A DNA stretch of 64,000 nt from contig CAMLJM010000001.1 of the NCBI GenBank assembly GCA_946480475.1, forward strand, positions 1 through 64,000. The letters are read 5' to 3'. Shown here one piece after another: positions 10,504 through 19,395 of the stretch (positions within the stretch are counted from its first letter, which is position 1; every line of letters starts with the position of its first letter). The position numbers and the translations under genes are program-made. The notes below the pieces were generated by a model. It did no database searches. It had not been told where the DNA came from and saw nothing but the letters and a program-made list of their open reading frames with translations. The DNA is from an uncultured Alphaproteobacteria bacterium (GTDB lineage Bacteria > Pseudomonadota > Alphaproteobacteria > Micavibrionales > Micavibrionaceae).

Positions 10504-12528
10504 TTAAATATCAATATCCTGTACGAATTCAGCGCGCTCCTGAATGAACTGGAAGCGGGCGTCGGCGTTGCGTCCCATCAGCCGTTCGACCAGATCATCA
10601 ACTTCGGCATTACGGCCTTTGTGGTCGATTTCAGATTGCGCCAGTTCGGCGGTGATGCCCAATGCCTCCATCGCATGTGGCAATGATACGCGGATCAAGG
10701 TGCGGGTATTTGGGTTCATCGTTGTATCTTTCAGCTGGGCAGCGGGCATTTCGCCCAGACCTTTAAAGCGGCTGGTTTCGACTTTGGATTTTCCCTTGAA
10801 CACGGTCTTCATCAATTCGTCTTTATGCTCGTCATTACGGGCGTAAACTGTATTGCCGCTGGCGGAGAGGCGATAGAGGGGCGGTTGGGCCAGGTAGAGA
10901 TGGCCTTTCTCAATCACTGTGGGCATTTGTGTATAAAAAAAGGTGACGAGCAGAGATGCGATGTGTGCGCCATCAACGTCAGCATCGGTCATGATGATGA
11001 TTTTCTCGTAGCGCAGATTTTCGAGTTTGAAATCGCGTCCGGCACCGCAGCCAAGGGCCTGAATCAGATCCTGAATTTCCTGATTTGCGCGCAGCTTATC
11101 GGCGCTGGCGCTGACGACGTTCAGGATTTTACCGCGCAGCGGTAGAATAGCTTGTGTTTCGCGGTTGCGGCCCTGTTTGGCTGAGCCGCCTGCCGAATCT
11201 CCTTCGACGATGAAAATTTCGGTGCCGTCAGAATCTTGTTTACTGCAATCAGCCAATTTGCCCGGCAGGCGCAATTTACGCGTAGCGGATTTGCGCGACA
11301 GCAGTTTATCATCTTTGCGGCGTTGGCGCTCCTCAGCACGATCAATGATGGTTTCGAGCAGGTTTTTTGCTGCAGCGGGGTCGCTGGTGAGCCAGTGATC
11401 AAAATGATCCTTGATTGCAGTTTCCACCCAACGCGTCGCTTCGGTGGTTGCCAGCTTATCCTTTGTCTGACCTTGGAATTGAGGATCGCGGATAAAGACG
11501 GAAAGCAACATTGCTGCGCCGCCCATAATATCATCAACTGTGATGATAGAGCCTTTTTTATTGCCGATCAGTTCTGCGTAACCCTTCAGCCCGCGCGATA
11601 GTGCGTTGCGCAGGCCCTGTTCGTGGGTGCCGCCCATGGGGGTGGGAACCGTGTTGCAATAAGAATGGGTAAAGCCTTCGCCCTCTTCAGGCCAGGCCAC
11701 CGCAAATTCAACCTGGCCAGCGCCATCAGGGAGTTTGCCGTTGCCGTAGAAGGCTTTCGGCGTCAACGTTGCCCGTTTTTCAAGAGAGGCCTCCAGAAAA
11801 TCCAGAAGGCCCTTGGGGAATTTGAAAATATCTTTTTCGGGGATTTTTCCTTCGTCTTTCAAAAGGGATGAATCGCAATGCCAATGGATCTCAACGCCAC
11901 GGAAGAGATACGCTTTAGAGCGCGCCATCTGATAAATCCATGTCGGTTTGAAGTGCGCTTTTGCCCCAAAAATTTCCGGGTCGGCATGAAATGTGACAGA
12001 TGTGCCTTGTTCGGTGGTCTTGCCTTTCTTTTCCAGCTTGGTTTGCGGGATGCCACGAGAGTATTCCTGGCGATATAACGTCCCGCCACGAGATACTTCC
12101 ACAATCAGGCTGTCGGAGAGGGCGTTTACAACGGAGCTGCCGACACCATGCAAGCCGCCGGACGTTTCATAGACCTTGCCGCTGAATTTACCGCCGGAGT
12201 GAAGGGTAGTCAGAATGACTTCGAGAGCAGACTTACCAGGGTATTTAGGGTGATTATCGACCGGAATGCCCCGACCATTATCTGTAATAGTGACGGAACC
12301 ATCCGGATTCATGAATATTTGAATGCGGTTGGCAAACCCTGCAACGGCTTCATCCATTGAGTTATCGAGAATTTCGCTGACTAAATGGTGCAGGGCGCGT
12401 TCGTCTGTTCCGCCGATATACATCCCAGGGCGTTTGCGTACGGGCTCAAGTCCTTCCAGCACCTCAATGTCTGCGGCGCTGTAAGTATCGGTTTTTTCGG
12501 CTTTCTTGGCGTTAAATAGGTCTGCCAT
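10504..12528 (-). CDS. parE: DNA topoisomerase IV subunit B
   Basis: ATPase subunit that with ParC decatenates daughter chromosomes. The 674-residue protein starts MADLFNAKK; the GHKL ATPase shows RPGMYIG, DNSMDEAVAG, DNGRGIPV and GGLHGVGSSVVNALS, the transducer region follows, and the TOPRIM domain has EGDSAGGSAKQGRNR and the metal-binding DADVDGAHI. The length and the lack of a large TOPRIM insertion favour ParE over GyrB. ATG at 12528 is used because the longer reading adds 33 residues unlike the family. The gene is divergent from the thioesterase gene across about 120 bases, which must carry both promoters. parC is not adjacent. Confidence 0.93.
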   Translation of the reverse strand: MADLFNAKKAEKTDTYSAADIEVLEGLEPVRKRPGMYIGGTDERALHHLVSEILDNSMDEAVAGFANRIQIFMNPDGSVTITDNGRGIPVDNHPKYPGKSALEVILTTLHSGGKFSGKVYETSGGLHGVGSSVVNALSDSLIVEVSRGGTLYRQEYSRGIPQTKLEKKGKTTEQGTSVTFHADPEIFGAKAHFKPTWIYQMARSKAYLFRGVEIHWHCDSSLLKDEGKIPEKDIFKFPKGLLDFLEASLEKRATLTPKAFYGNGKLPDGAGQVEFAVAWPEEGEGFTHSYCNTVPTPMGGTHEQGLRNALSRGLKGYAELIGNKKGSIITVDDIMGGAAMLLSVFIRDPQFQGQTKDKLATTEATRWVETAIKDHFDHWLTSDPAAAKNLLETIIDRAEERQRRKDDKLLSRKSATRKLRLPGKLADCSKQDSDGTEIFIVEGDSAGGSAKQGRNRETQAILPLRGKILNVVSASADKLRANQEIQDLIQALGCGAGRDFKLENLRYEKIIIMTDADVDGAHIASLLVTFFYTQMPTVIEKGHLYLAQPPLYRLSASGNTVYARNDEHKDELMKTVFKGKSKVETSRFKGLGEMPAAQLKDTTMNPNTRTLIRVSLPHAMEALGITAELAQSEIDHKGRNAEVDDLVERLMGRNADARFQFIQERAEFVQDIDI

Positions 12529-12649
12529 AATGTACCCGTATTTTTCGGTCAAAATAATGCAAAGGCTTGGAAACTCTGGACTTCCAGTCTTTTTAGATAG
12601 ACAATCGGTGTGGAATTGAAAAGCCAAAAGTTAACGACAGTCTTGAGAT

Positions 12650-13066
12650 ATGCCCATTAATCCTGATCATGATATAGCGCTTCCCCCGGAAATTCAGGGG
12701 CGGGACCCGGTACTCGTCGTTATTCCTATGCCTGCGGATACAAACGCCAATGGCGATATTTTCGGCGGCTGGCTGTTGGCGCAAATGGACCTTGCAGCAG
12801 GGGCGGCAGCATATCTTTTTACCAAGGGCAGGCCTGTAAAAACCCGGGCTATCAGCGAGATCGAGTTTCACAAGCCGGTTTATATCGGGGACAAAGTTTC
12901 CATCTACAGCAGCATTGTCAAAGTAGGTAATACGTCCGTCACAATAAAAATTGAATCCTGGGTGTTGCGCCGCAAAGAGCTTGTCTTTGAAAAGGTCACA
13001 GAAGGTGTCTTTACCATGGTGGCCGTGGGTTCCGATGGGCGGCCAACCTCTGTTACAGGGAGATAA
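12650..13066 (+). CDS. yciA: Acyl-CoA thioesterase, YciA type (hotdog fold)
   Basis: Hydrolyses acyl-CoA esters to free CoA and acid, in the cytoplasm. The 138-residue protein shows the family stretch NANGDIFGGWLLAQMD (residues 32-47) with the catalytic Asp47 at its end, then the long strand FHKPVYIGDKVSIYS and a C-terminal strand ending VTEGVFTMVAV, all matching YciA. It is followed after six bases by an exported protein gene, so the two are probably one transcript; no functional link is apparent. Confidence 0.88.
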   Translation: MPINPDHDIALPPEIQGRDPVLVVIPMPADTNANGDIFGGWLLAQMDLAAGAAAYLFTKGRPVKTRAISEIEFHKPVYIGDKVSIYSSIVKVGNTSVTIKIESWVLRRKELVFEKVTEGVFTMVAVGSDGRPTSVTGR

Positions 13067-13072
13067 TAAGAT

Positions 13073-14530
13073 ATGGGAAAAAACTATATGAGGAATCCTG
13101 TGAAAAAGTTCGTTTTCTTTGCCGCATTTATAATGATGGCTGGACTGTTTCCTATAGAGGATGCTTCGTCACAGGCCATTGATCTAAACAAGATCAATAA
13201 AATTCCTCGATACTCTACAATGTCTCAGGCTGACTTCGAGGCTAAAACGAAAGAGTTCACCGAAGTTCCGCAGGGAGACGTTTATCTTGAATATAAAATT
13301 CGCCTGAGAGACGGTTGGCAACAACTAGACCTGTCGGAAGAGGAGCGTCAGGCTGTCGCTGAAAAAGAAGGGGCTGTAGCAAAGCCAAGCGACCCTTATG
13401 ATATTTCGAATTTGCGTGACCAAAAGATCAGTGACGACAAAAATAATGTTATTCGAAACGATTCAGGGGAGGAAGTAGAGGATGAGCCTCTGGATATAGG
13501 CGAGGAAGGCAGTATGGTATCCGAGCGTTTTAGTAAGGCTCGGGATATGATTCGCCCTAAGGAGAGCGATATTCGGTTGTTAGGTTCTGTCGCCCGTTAT
13601 GTAGGGCCAGCCAACCTGCTTGCGCCCGCGCGTCTGGAGATTTCAGCCATGCAACTGAATCACGATATTACGACGCGAAACTGGTTTCTTAACTATATTC
13701 TCTCTCGTAACTATACGCTGACAGGTATGGAGCAAATCGGCGATAACCGTGTCGATGCCGAATATGTATTGATAGAACAGGGTATCAGTTATGTTGTCAG
13801 GACGGCTGCCATTTCAAACGGGCGCCGTATGGTTCTCATTTCTTACTATGTTCCGGAGAAGTTCTGGGAGAAAGAGAAAGAATTTCAGGAAATGTCGATT
13901 AATTCTTTCACATTCCTGAAGCCGGAGAAAACCGTTATCGACGATAAGAAAACTCATGGTTTTCTTGATCTGGTAAAATTTGTTTATCCGAATGCCTGGC
14001 GACTGATAGCGCCGAACGTCAATTCTATCGACAATATGAATGCAAAACTTTTGTATTCATCTGATGCTATGACATTGCAGGGTGAAATTGATATTAATCT
14101 GATTTCGACGGAACTTGATACCAATCTTATGAAAGAGGTTGAGTATATTCGCCAGGATCTGAAGAAGCGGGGTTTGGGGATCGGCGAAGCGCTTGATACA
14201 AATGCCACTTACAAATTCAGCGATAAAATCACATTCAGCCGTGTAGAGGCCTATACTGTTGAAGGTGAGAAGAGGGATTATATTGACTATGAGTTCTGGT
14301 TGGCGATTATGGTTGAGGACCGCTATTACTATATCATAACGATGCTGACGCCGGGCCGGAATACTGATTTTTATACTTGGGCGCGTAATACCGAGACATT
14401 CGGCACCGTTATTCAAAGTATGATGCCGCAGACCGCTGGCGAGACACTGGATGCTAACTTTCTGAAGAAAATGAACGAGTTTGATTCAGGGGGTGGCGCT
14501 ATTGCCCCGGATAGCGGAAAAGAACACTAA
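13073..14530 (+). CDS. Exported protein of unknown function
   Basis: A 485-residue protein with an N-terminal signal peptide (KKFVFFAAFIMMAGLFPIEDASSQ, cleavage near residue 34), an acidic linker (about 120-150) and a larger domain with repeated VEYVLIEQG- and KFVYPNAWRLI-like strands. I do not recognise it; the FVYP.AW pattern recalls PsbP/DUF1795-type folds, but weakly. GGGAGATAATAAG supports ATG at 13073; an internal ATG at 13088 would give a shorter signal peptide. It follows the YciA gene by six bases and ends in a strong terminator shared with glnA. Likely periplasmic. Confidence 0.6.
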   Translation: MGKNYMRNPVKKFVFFAAFIMMAGLFPIEDASSQAIDLNKINKIPRYSTMSQADFEAKTKEFTEVPQGDVYLEYKIRLRDGWQQLDLSEEERQAVAEKEGAVAKPSDPYDISNLRDQKISDDKNNVIRNDSGEEVEDEPLDIGEEGSMVSERFSKARDMIRPKESDIRLLGSVARYVGPANLLAPARLEISAMQLNHDITTRNWFLNYILSRNYTLTGMEQIGDNRVDAEYVLIEQGISYVVRTAAISNGRRMVLISYYVPEKFWEKEKEFQEMSINSFTFLKPEKTVIDDKKTHGFLDLVKFVYPNAWRLIAPNVNSIDNMNAKLLYSSDAMTLQGEIDINLISTELDTNLMKEVEYIRQDLKKRGLGIGEALDTNATYKFSDKITFSRVEAYTVEGEKRDYIDYEFWLAIMVEDRYYYIITMLTPGRNTDFYTWARNTETFGTVIQSMMPQTAGETLDANFLKKMNEFDSGGGAIAPDSGKEH

Positions 14531-14560
14531 AAAAAGCCCGGCAAATATGCCGGGCTTTTT
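14531..14560. terminator. Bidirectional terminator between the exported-protein gene and glnA
   Basis: Perfect twelve-base arms AAAAAGCCCGGC and GCCGGGCTTTTT around a six-base loop. It begins right after the TAA of the plus-strand gene and ends 14 bases before the glnA stop codon, so it can serve both convergent genes. Confidence 0.9.
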
Positions 14561-14574
14561 GCTTTGGTATTCTA

Positions 14575-16005
14575 TTAGCCTGAATAGTACATCAGATATT
14601 CAATCGGATGTGGCATGGTTTCAAAAGCTTCGATCTCTTCCATTTTCAGATCGATATAAGCTTCGAGCATATCCGGCGTGAAAACATCACCCTGCAGCAG
14701 GAAGTCGTGATCGGCGCGCAGGGCTTCAACCGCCTCACGCAGAGAGCCGCAGACTGTCGGAACTTTGCGCAGTTCTTCTTCTGGCAGTTCGTACAAGTTT
14801 TTGTCCATGGCTTCACCCGGATGGATCTTGTTTTTGATACCATCGAGACCAGCCATCAACATGGCTGCATATGCCAGATAGGGGTTTGCCAATGGATCCG
14901 GGAAGCGTACTTCCACGCGCTTGCCTTTTGGCGAGGCAACGTGCGGAATACGGCAGGATGCCGAGCGGTTGCGGGCAGAGTAGGCCAGCAGAACCGGTGC
15001 TTCGTAACCTGGAACCAGACGCTTGTAGCTGTTGGTAGAAGGGTTAGTAATCGCGTTCAGTGCTTTGGCGTGTTTGATAATGCCGCCAATATAAAAGAGG
15101 CACAGTTCCGACAGGCCTGCATAACCATCACCCGCAAACAGCGGCTTGCCACCTTTCCACAGTGACTGGTGGCAGTGCATGCCTGAACCGTTATCGCCAT
15201 ATACAGGCTTCGGCATGAATGTAGCTGTTTTGCCGTATGCGTGGGCTACGTTGAACACAACGTGTTTGTAGAGCTGCATATTGTCAGCGCATTCGATCAT
15301 GGATGCGAATTTGATACCCAGTTCAACCTGGCTGGCGGCCACTTCGTGGTGATGTTTTTCAACCGGCACACCAACGTTTTTGAGTACTGTCACCATTTCT
15401 GCGCGGATATCAGATGTGCTATCGACTGGTGAGTCAGGGAAGTAACCACCCTTAACGCGTGGACGGTGACCCATGTTGCCTTCAGGATATTCGCGGCCAG
15501 AGTTGTACGGACCTTCGATGTCGTCAATCTTATAGCTGACTTCGTTCATTTCGACTTTGAAACGTACATCGTCGAACAGGAAGAATTCTGCTTCAGGGCC
15601 GAAGTAAATCGTATCGGCGATGCCTTGTGCCAGTGCATAAGATTCAGCTGCCTTGGCAATAGAGCGGGGGTCACGAACGTAGTTCTTGCCGGTTGAAGGT
15701 TCGTATACATCGCAGAAAATTTTGACGGTAGGCTGTGCTGCGAATGGGTCGAAGCAGGCTTTTGTAACGTCTGGTTTCAGGATCATGTCGGACTCGTTGA
15801 TGGCTTTCCAGCCAGCGATGGAGGAGCCGTCGAACATTACGCCATCTTCGAGGAATTCTTTATCAATGGTGTCGATATGCTGTGCAGTGTGCTGCAGCTT
15901 GCCACGCATGTCGGTGAAGATAAAATCGACATACTGGATGTCGTTATCTTTCAGGACTTTCAGGAATTCGGGAATGGTTTTACAATTAATCAGACCGTCA
16001 GACAT
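14575..16005 (-). CDS. glnA: Glutamine synthetase, type I
   Basis: ATP-dependent synthesis of glutamine from glutamate and ammonia; dodecameric cytoplasmic enzyme. The 476-residue translation carries [10 protein letters not shown], the beta-grasp [11 protein letters not shown], the catalytic [10 protein letters not shown], the ATP-binding [14 protein letters not shown] region, and NLYELPEEE with Tyr405, the site adenylylated by GlnE in GSI-beta enzymes. Adenylylation control is therefore likely. glnB (PII), which precedes glnA in most alphaproteobacteria, is not here: the 190 bases upstream lead to tRNA-His. Palindromes lie upstream (see 16031-16071). It ends in a shared terminator. Confidence 0.97.
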   Translation of the reverse strand: MSDGLINCKTIPEFLKVLKDNDIQYVDFIFTDMRGKLQHTAQHIDTIDKEFLEDGVMFDGSSIAGWKAINESDMILKPDVTKACFDPFAAQPTVKIFCDVYEPSTGKNYVRDPRSIAKAAESYALAQGIADTIYFGPEAEFFLFDDVRFKVEMNEVSYKIDDIEGPYNSGREYPEGNMGHRPRVKGGYFPDSPVDSTSDIRAEMVTVLKNVGVPVEKHHHEVAASQVELGIKFASMIECADNMQLYKHVVFNVAHAYGKTATFMPKPVYGDNGSGMHCHQSLWKGGKPLFAGDGYAGLSELCLFYIGGIIKHAKALNAITNPSTNSYKRLVPGYEAPVLLAYSARNRSASCRIPHVASPKGKRVEVRFPDPLANPYLAYAAMLMAGLDGIKNKIHPGEAMDKNLYELPEEELRKVPTVCGSLREAVEALRADHDFLLQGDVFTPDMLEAYIDLKMEEIEAFETMPHPIEYLMYYSG

Positions 16006-16030
16006 TTAGAACTTTCCTTTTTAATGGCGT

Positions 16031-16071
16031 GGTGCATCGCACCTATGTATAAGCTGCATAACTGTTATGCA
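16031..16071. promoter_or_regulatory. Two inverted repeats upstream of glnA
   Basis: TGCATAAC-T-GTTATGCA (16055-16071) is a perfect palindrome with eight-base arms; GGTGC-ATC-GCACC (16031-16043) is a second, shorter one nearer the glnA start. Both lie within 70 bases of the start codon and look like protein-binding sites. Neither matches the NtrC consensus well, and no sigma-54 promoter was found, so the regulator is unknown. Confidence 0.45.
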
Positions 16072-16195
16072 TTCGCGGACACTAACATGGGGCTGCAGGG
16101 GCGTCCATAGGGATTGTGACCTTTTTTTAAGGATTTAGGTGGACAACTCTTGACCTGGACAGGCAGAGTAGATTAGAGAAATGTCCTCGCATTGT

Positions 16196-16272
16196 GGCGG
16201 CTGTAGCTCAGTTGGTAGAGCCCTCGGTTGTGGTCCGAGTTGTCGTGGGTTCGAGTCCCATCAGTCGCCCCA
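16196..16272 (+). tRNA. tRNA-His (anticodon GTG)
   Basis: A 77-base cloverleaf with CCA encoded. The acceptor arm pairs GCGGCTG with CAGTCGC (one G-U), preceded by the extra 5' G (position -1) opposite C73 that is typical of tRNA-His. The D-arm AGCTCAGTTGGTAGAGC and T-arm GGGTTCGAGTCCC are canonical, and the anticodon loop contains GTG. Confidence 0.95.
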
Positions 16273-16295
16273 TTTTCCCTTTTATTTGCAAAGCT

Positions 16296-16622
16296 TTAGC
16301 GGATAGGAATGTAACGCGGTGGCATAATTGCCATGCAGGCTTTGTGCACGCGTGCGCGCTCATTCAGGTATTCCAGGTCAGATGTAAAGGCTGCAGCAGC
16401 CTGTATTACGGCATTTGGATCCGTGCTCGCGAGTGCTTTGGCGTGTTTGTGAATAAGCTCGAGACGTTCATGGGGTTCAACGCGTAACTGGTATTCGAGC
16501 TGCCCAATTGTCTTAGGGCCTTCTTCCAGACGATTGATCAGATGTGGGTCGCGTTCGGCCAGGCCGCGTACTGCGGCGGCGAATTCATCTGAATAGCTGG
16601 TTTCGTAGTAAAAATTTGTCAT
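16296..16622 (-). CDS. Small cytoplasmic protein of unknown function
   Basis: A 108-residue soluble, mainly helical protein, with no signal peptide or membrane segment. AGGAG eight bases before the ATG supports the start. I do not recognise the family. It lies convergent to tRNA-His and divergent from nnrD, with 66 bases for both promoters. Confidence 0.6.
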   Translation of the reverse strand: MTNFYYETSYSDEFAAAVRGLAERDPHLINRLEEGPKTIGQLEYQLRVEPHERLELIHKHAKALASTDPNAVIQAAAAFTSDLEYLNERARVHKACMAIMPPRYIPIR

Positions 16623-16688
16623 ACGCAGAACTCCTGGAAAGTGTGCGCGTCTGATATCATGGTTTTTTTCTAGGGCGCAATTAAAATT

Positions 16689-17513
16689 ATGACAATTTTA
16701 CAAAAAAATGATCCGGGCTTATGGGCTTCGCTTTTGCCGCGGCCTAACAGAGAGTCGCATAAGTATGATCGTGGTCATCTTATCGTCTTGGGTGGTGTGG
16801 AAATGACGGGTGCGGCGCGGTTGGCGTCAGAGGCCGGGATGCGAGCGGGTGCTGGTGTTTGTACCGTCGTTTCATCGATGAAAGCCAAGGAGATTTATCT
16901 TAAAGGGGCGCCGCATGTCATGTTTGAGCCTTATAAAAATCTAGCTTCATTTGCACGTCACCTCGATGATCCGCGACGCACTGCCGCTGTGATGGGGCCT
17001 GGGGCGGGGCGTGAGAAGGCATTGCAGCGGGCTGTTATTTCAACGCTGGCGGTGAAGAAGCCTGTGGTGCTGGACGCTGATGCCCTGAATATTTTTGAGG
17101 GCTGTGCGGAGGTCCTTTTCAAATCGTTATATTCGCAGTGCGTTTTAACGCCGCATGAGGGAGAATTCAGTCGCCTGTTTCCGGATGTGTCCGGGGACCG
17201 GGTGGAGAGGGCTATAGCGGCTGCAAAATTATCTGGTGCTGTTGTCGTGCTTAAGGGGGCTGATACCGTTATTGCTTCCCCCCATGGAAATGCGGTCGTT
17301 AATGAGCATGCTACGCCTTGGCTTGCGACTGCCGGGGCAGGGGATGTGCTGGCGGGTGTGATCGGCGGGTTGCTGGCGCAAGGGATGGAGAGTTTCTGGG
17401 CGGCCTGCGCGGGGGTCTGGATCCATGGGGGTGCGGCCCTTCGTTTTGGCCCGGGTTTGACGTCCCCCGATATTATCGCGGGCATCCCGGCGGTTTTAAG
17501 GGATTTCGCTTGA
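16689..17513 (+). CDS. nnrD: ADP/ATP-dependent NAD(P)H-hydrate dehydratase
   Basis: Repairs hydrated, damaged NADH and NADPH by nucleotide-dependent dehydration. The 274-residue protein is a ribokinase-fold YjeF C-terminal domain: KYDRGHLIVLGG at the start, LDADALN, the LTPHEGEFSRLFP strand, VVLKGADTVI, and the ATP-binding glycine stretch ATAGAGDVLAGVIGGLLAQG containing the catalytic Asp. The N-terminal epimerase domain (NnrE), fused in E. coli YjeF, is missing; the enzyme is stand-alone as in B. subtilis. No nnrE gene is in the window. Confidence 0.9.
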   Translation: MTILQKNDPGLWASLLPRPNRESHKYDRGHLIVLGGVEMTGAARLASEAGMRAGAGVCTVVSSMKAKEIYLKGAPHVMFEPYKNLASFARHLDDPRRTAAVMGPGAGREKALQRAVISTLAVKKPVVLDADALNIFEGCAEVLFKSLYSQCVLTPHEGEFSRLFPDVSGDRVERAIAAAKLSGAVVVLKGADTVIASPHGNAVVNEHATPWLATAGAGDVLAGVIGGLLAQGMESFWAACAGVWIHGGAALRFGPGLTSPDIIAGIPAVLRDFA

Positions 17514-17569
17514 TATTTCCGTAGGATTCTTGTTTATGAAGGGCTGTCTTGTTCCTATTGGGGAATTAA

Positions 17570-17654
17570 GCGGATGTGGCGGAATTGGTAGACGCACCAG
17601 ATTTAGGTTCTGGCGCCGTGAGGCGTGGGGGTTCAAGTCCCTTCATCCGCACCA
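17570..17654 (+). tRNA. tRNA-Leu (anticodon TAG)
   Basis: An 85-base class II tRNA: acceptor arm GCGGATG with CATCCGC, D-arm GGCGGAATTGGTAGACGC, anticodon stem CCAGA/TCTGG with loop TTTAGGT (anticodon TAG), a long variable arm GCGCCGTGAGGCGT, T-arm GGGTTCAAGTCCC and an encoded ACCA end. It lies 31 bases before tig and may share its transcript. Confidence 0.96.
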
Positions 17655-17685
17655 TAGACAAGATGCTAACAAGTTAATGTAAGAG

Positions 17686-19089
17686 ATGAACAAAGCCATG
17701 CAAGCTAAAGAAATTAAAAAAGAAGATCTGAGTGTACAGTATGAAGTCACTGTAACCGCTGCCGACATCGACCGTCACGTTGATGACCGTCTGCAGGAAG
17801 TGGGAAAAACCGTAAAGATTGCTGGTTTCCGCCCCGGTAAAGTACCTCTGGATATTCTGAAGAAGCGCTATGGTAAGGCTGTTATGGGCGAAGTTCTTGA
17901 GCAAGCCGTTAATGAAGCTTCCGCAAAAGTTATTCAAGACAATAACTTGCGACCGGCTCTTCAACCAAAAATTGAAGTTAAAGAATTCGATGATGGCAAA
18001 GATCTTGTATACACAATGGCTGTTGAGTTGCTTCCGGAAATCAAGGTTATGGACCTGAAGACCCTCAAAATCGAGCGTCCGGTTGCTAAAGTTGAGAAGA
18101 AGGCTGTTGATGAGACGCTGGAGCGCATTGCCAGCACCAACCGTGAAACAGAGCCCGTCACAGAGAAGCGCGCTACCAAAAAGGGCGACATTCTGGTTAT
18201 TGATTTCCATGGCCGTACAGCCAAGGACAATAAGCCTCACGAAGGCATGCACGCGCACGACGCGCAACTGGAACTCGGCAGTGGCCAGTTTATTCCTGGC
18301 TTCGAAGACCAGCTGATCGGCAAAAATGTTGGCGACAAAGTTGAAGTAAAAGTGACCTTCCCTGAGCAGTATCATGCTGCTGAGCTTGCTGGCCAGGATG
18401 CTATCTTTGATACAGAGATTAAGGAAATCCTGCAGGCCAAGAAAACTGAAGTGAATGACGATTTCGCGAAGAAGCTTGGTCTTGATAGCGAAAAAGCTCT
18501 GCGGGATATCATCGAAAAGCAAATCCAAACAGATTACGATAATCTCAGCCGCCAGAAAGTGAAGCGTGCTCTTCTTGATGCATTGGATGAAGCTCATGAC
18601 TTCGAAGTGCCTGCCGGCATGAAGGACCTCGAGTATCAAAACATCCTGATGCAGGTGAAAATGGAGCGTCAGGCTGAACTGAAAGACGGTGAACTGAATC
18701 TGACGCCGGATGAGGAAGAAGAGCTGCACGCTATTGCTGAACGTCGTGTGCGTCTGGGCCTCGTACTGTCCGAAGTGGGCCGCACAAACAACGTTCAGAT
18801 TACCGATCAGGAAATGCAGCGTGCCGTCATTCAGGAGGCGCAACGTTACCCTGGCCAGGAAGCGCAAGTGTTTGAGTACTATCGCAAGAACCGTCAGGCT
18901 CTTGAAGCTCTGCGCGCGCCTGTATTCGAGGACAAGGTCGTGGATTTTGTTCTGGAGCTGGCAAACGTCACCGAGAAACCTGTCACTCTTGAAGATTTGA
19001 CCAAGGAAGAGGAGGAAGAATCCTACCTTGAGAAGAAAAAGAGCAAGGGTGGCGGCGCCAAGCAAAAAGCTGAGAAGAAAAAGGCGTAA
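17686..19089 (+). CDS. tig: Trigger factor, ribosome-associated chaperone and prolyl isomerase
   Basis: Binds ribosomal protein uL23 at the exit tunnel and shields nascent chains. The 467-residue protein has the N-terminal ribosome-binding domain with the signature GFRPGKVPLDILKKRYG (about residues 48-64), an FKBP-type domain (about 160-245: KKGDILVIDFHG, SGQFIPGFEDQLIG) and a long helical C-terminal domain ending in a lysine-rich tail. ATG at 17686 is immediately preceded by AAGAG, which is too close to act as its binding site; ATG at 17698, 12 bases on, has more usual spacing and may be the real start. Followed by a terminator and then clpP. Confidence 0.95.
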   Translation: MNKAMQAKEIKKEDLSVQYEVTVTAADIDRHVDDRLQEVGKTVKIAGFRPGKVPLDILKKRYGKAVMGEVLEQAVNEASAKVIQDNNLRPALQPKIEVKEFDDGKDLVYTMAVELLPEIKVMDLKTLKIERPVAKVEKKAVDETLERIASTNRETEPVTEKRATKKGDILVIDFHGRTAKDNKPHEGMHAHDAQLELGSGQFIPGFEDQLIGKNVGDKVEVKVTFPEQYHAAELAGQDAIFDTEIKEILQAKKTEVNDDFAKKLGLDSEKALRDIIEKQIQTDYDNLSRQKVKRALLDALDEAHDFEVPAGMKDLEYQNILMQVKMERQAELKDGELNLTPDEEEELHAIAERRVRLGLVLSEVGRTNNVQITDQEMQRAVIQEAQRYPGQEAQVFEYYRKNRQALEALRAPVFEDKVVDFVLELANVTEKPVTLEDLTKEEEEESYLEKKKSKGGGAKQKAEKKKA

Positions 19090-19110
19090 ACGCTTTAGGA
19101 ATATTACAGA

Positions 19111-19141
19111 AAACGCGGGTCAGTATGATCCGCGTTTTTTC
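19111..19141 (+). terminator. Terminator after tig
   Basis: Arms AAACGCGG (19111-19118) and CCGCGTTT (19130-19137) around an eleven-base loop, followed by a T-run. Confidence 0.85.
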
Positions 19142-19395
19142 TATATCAAGCAGGTGGCTTTTGTGAAATGCCGAGAAGTATGGACTGCGCTAGCTAAAAG
19201 AGGTCATGCTTCATCCTGGAATTTAATGCTCAATAATCCTAGAGGTCCAGGTGCTCCTGCACTTAAACCAAATAACCCCCTGGAAACCCGGGGGTTTTGC
19301 TTTAAAGTCTCTCTTGAACTGGTTGCCGCGCCGCGCTAGATTTTACGAAGTACCTACCTGACTGATTCACCTTTTAAATCCTGAAAGAGCCGACC
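19142..19395. other. Gap between tig terminator and clpP: second terminator-like hairpin and clpP promoter region
   Basis: About 250 bases without a recognisable protein gene, part of a 306-base gap between tig and clpP. It holds a second terminator-like hairpin (19274-19296, AACCCCC / GGGGGTT plus a short T-run). The clpP upstream sequence after it contains CTTGAA (19313-19318) and CTAGAT about 17 bases on, loosely like a sigma-32 (heat-shock) promoter of alphaproteobacteria, which would fit clpP, but the match is imperfect. A basic 103-codon plus-strand ORF overlaps the tig 3' end out of frame and is not credible. A small RNA between the two hairpins is possible but has no convincing promoter. 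Confidence 0.4.

Noticed and set aside
16006..16140. Sigma-54 promoter before glnA
   Set aside because: No GG-N10-GC pair in proper context on the minus strand; the GGTGC/GCACC repeat does not match NtrC spacing.
17674..19065. A 463-codon minus-strand open frame covering nearly all of tig
   Set aside because: The plus strand encodes a full trigger factor with its signature motifs. The antisense translation is Phe/Leu/His-rich without any domain, a product of tig codon usage.
19028..19339. Basic plus-strand 103-codon frame overlapping the tig 3' end
   Set aside because: Out of frame with tig and runs through two terminator hairpins; Arg/Lys-rich only because of the lysine codons of tig.
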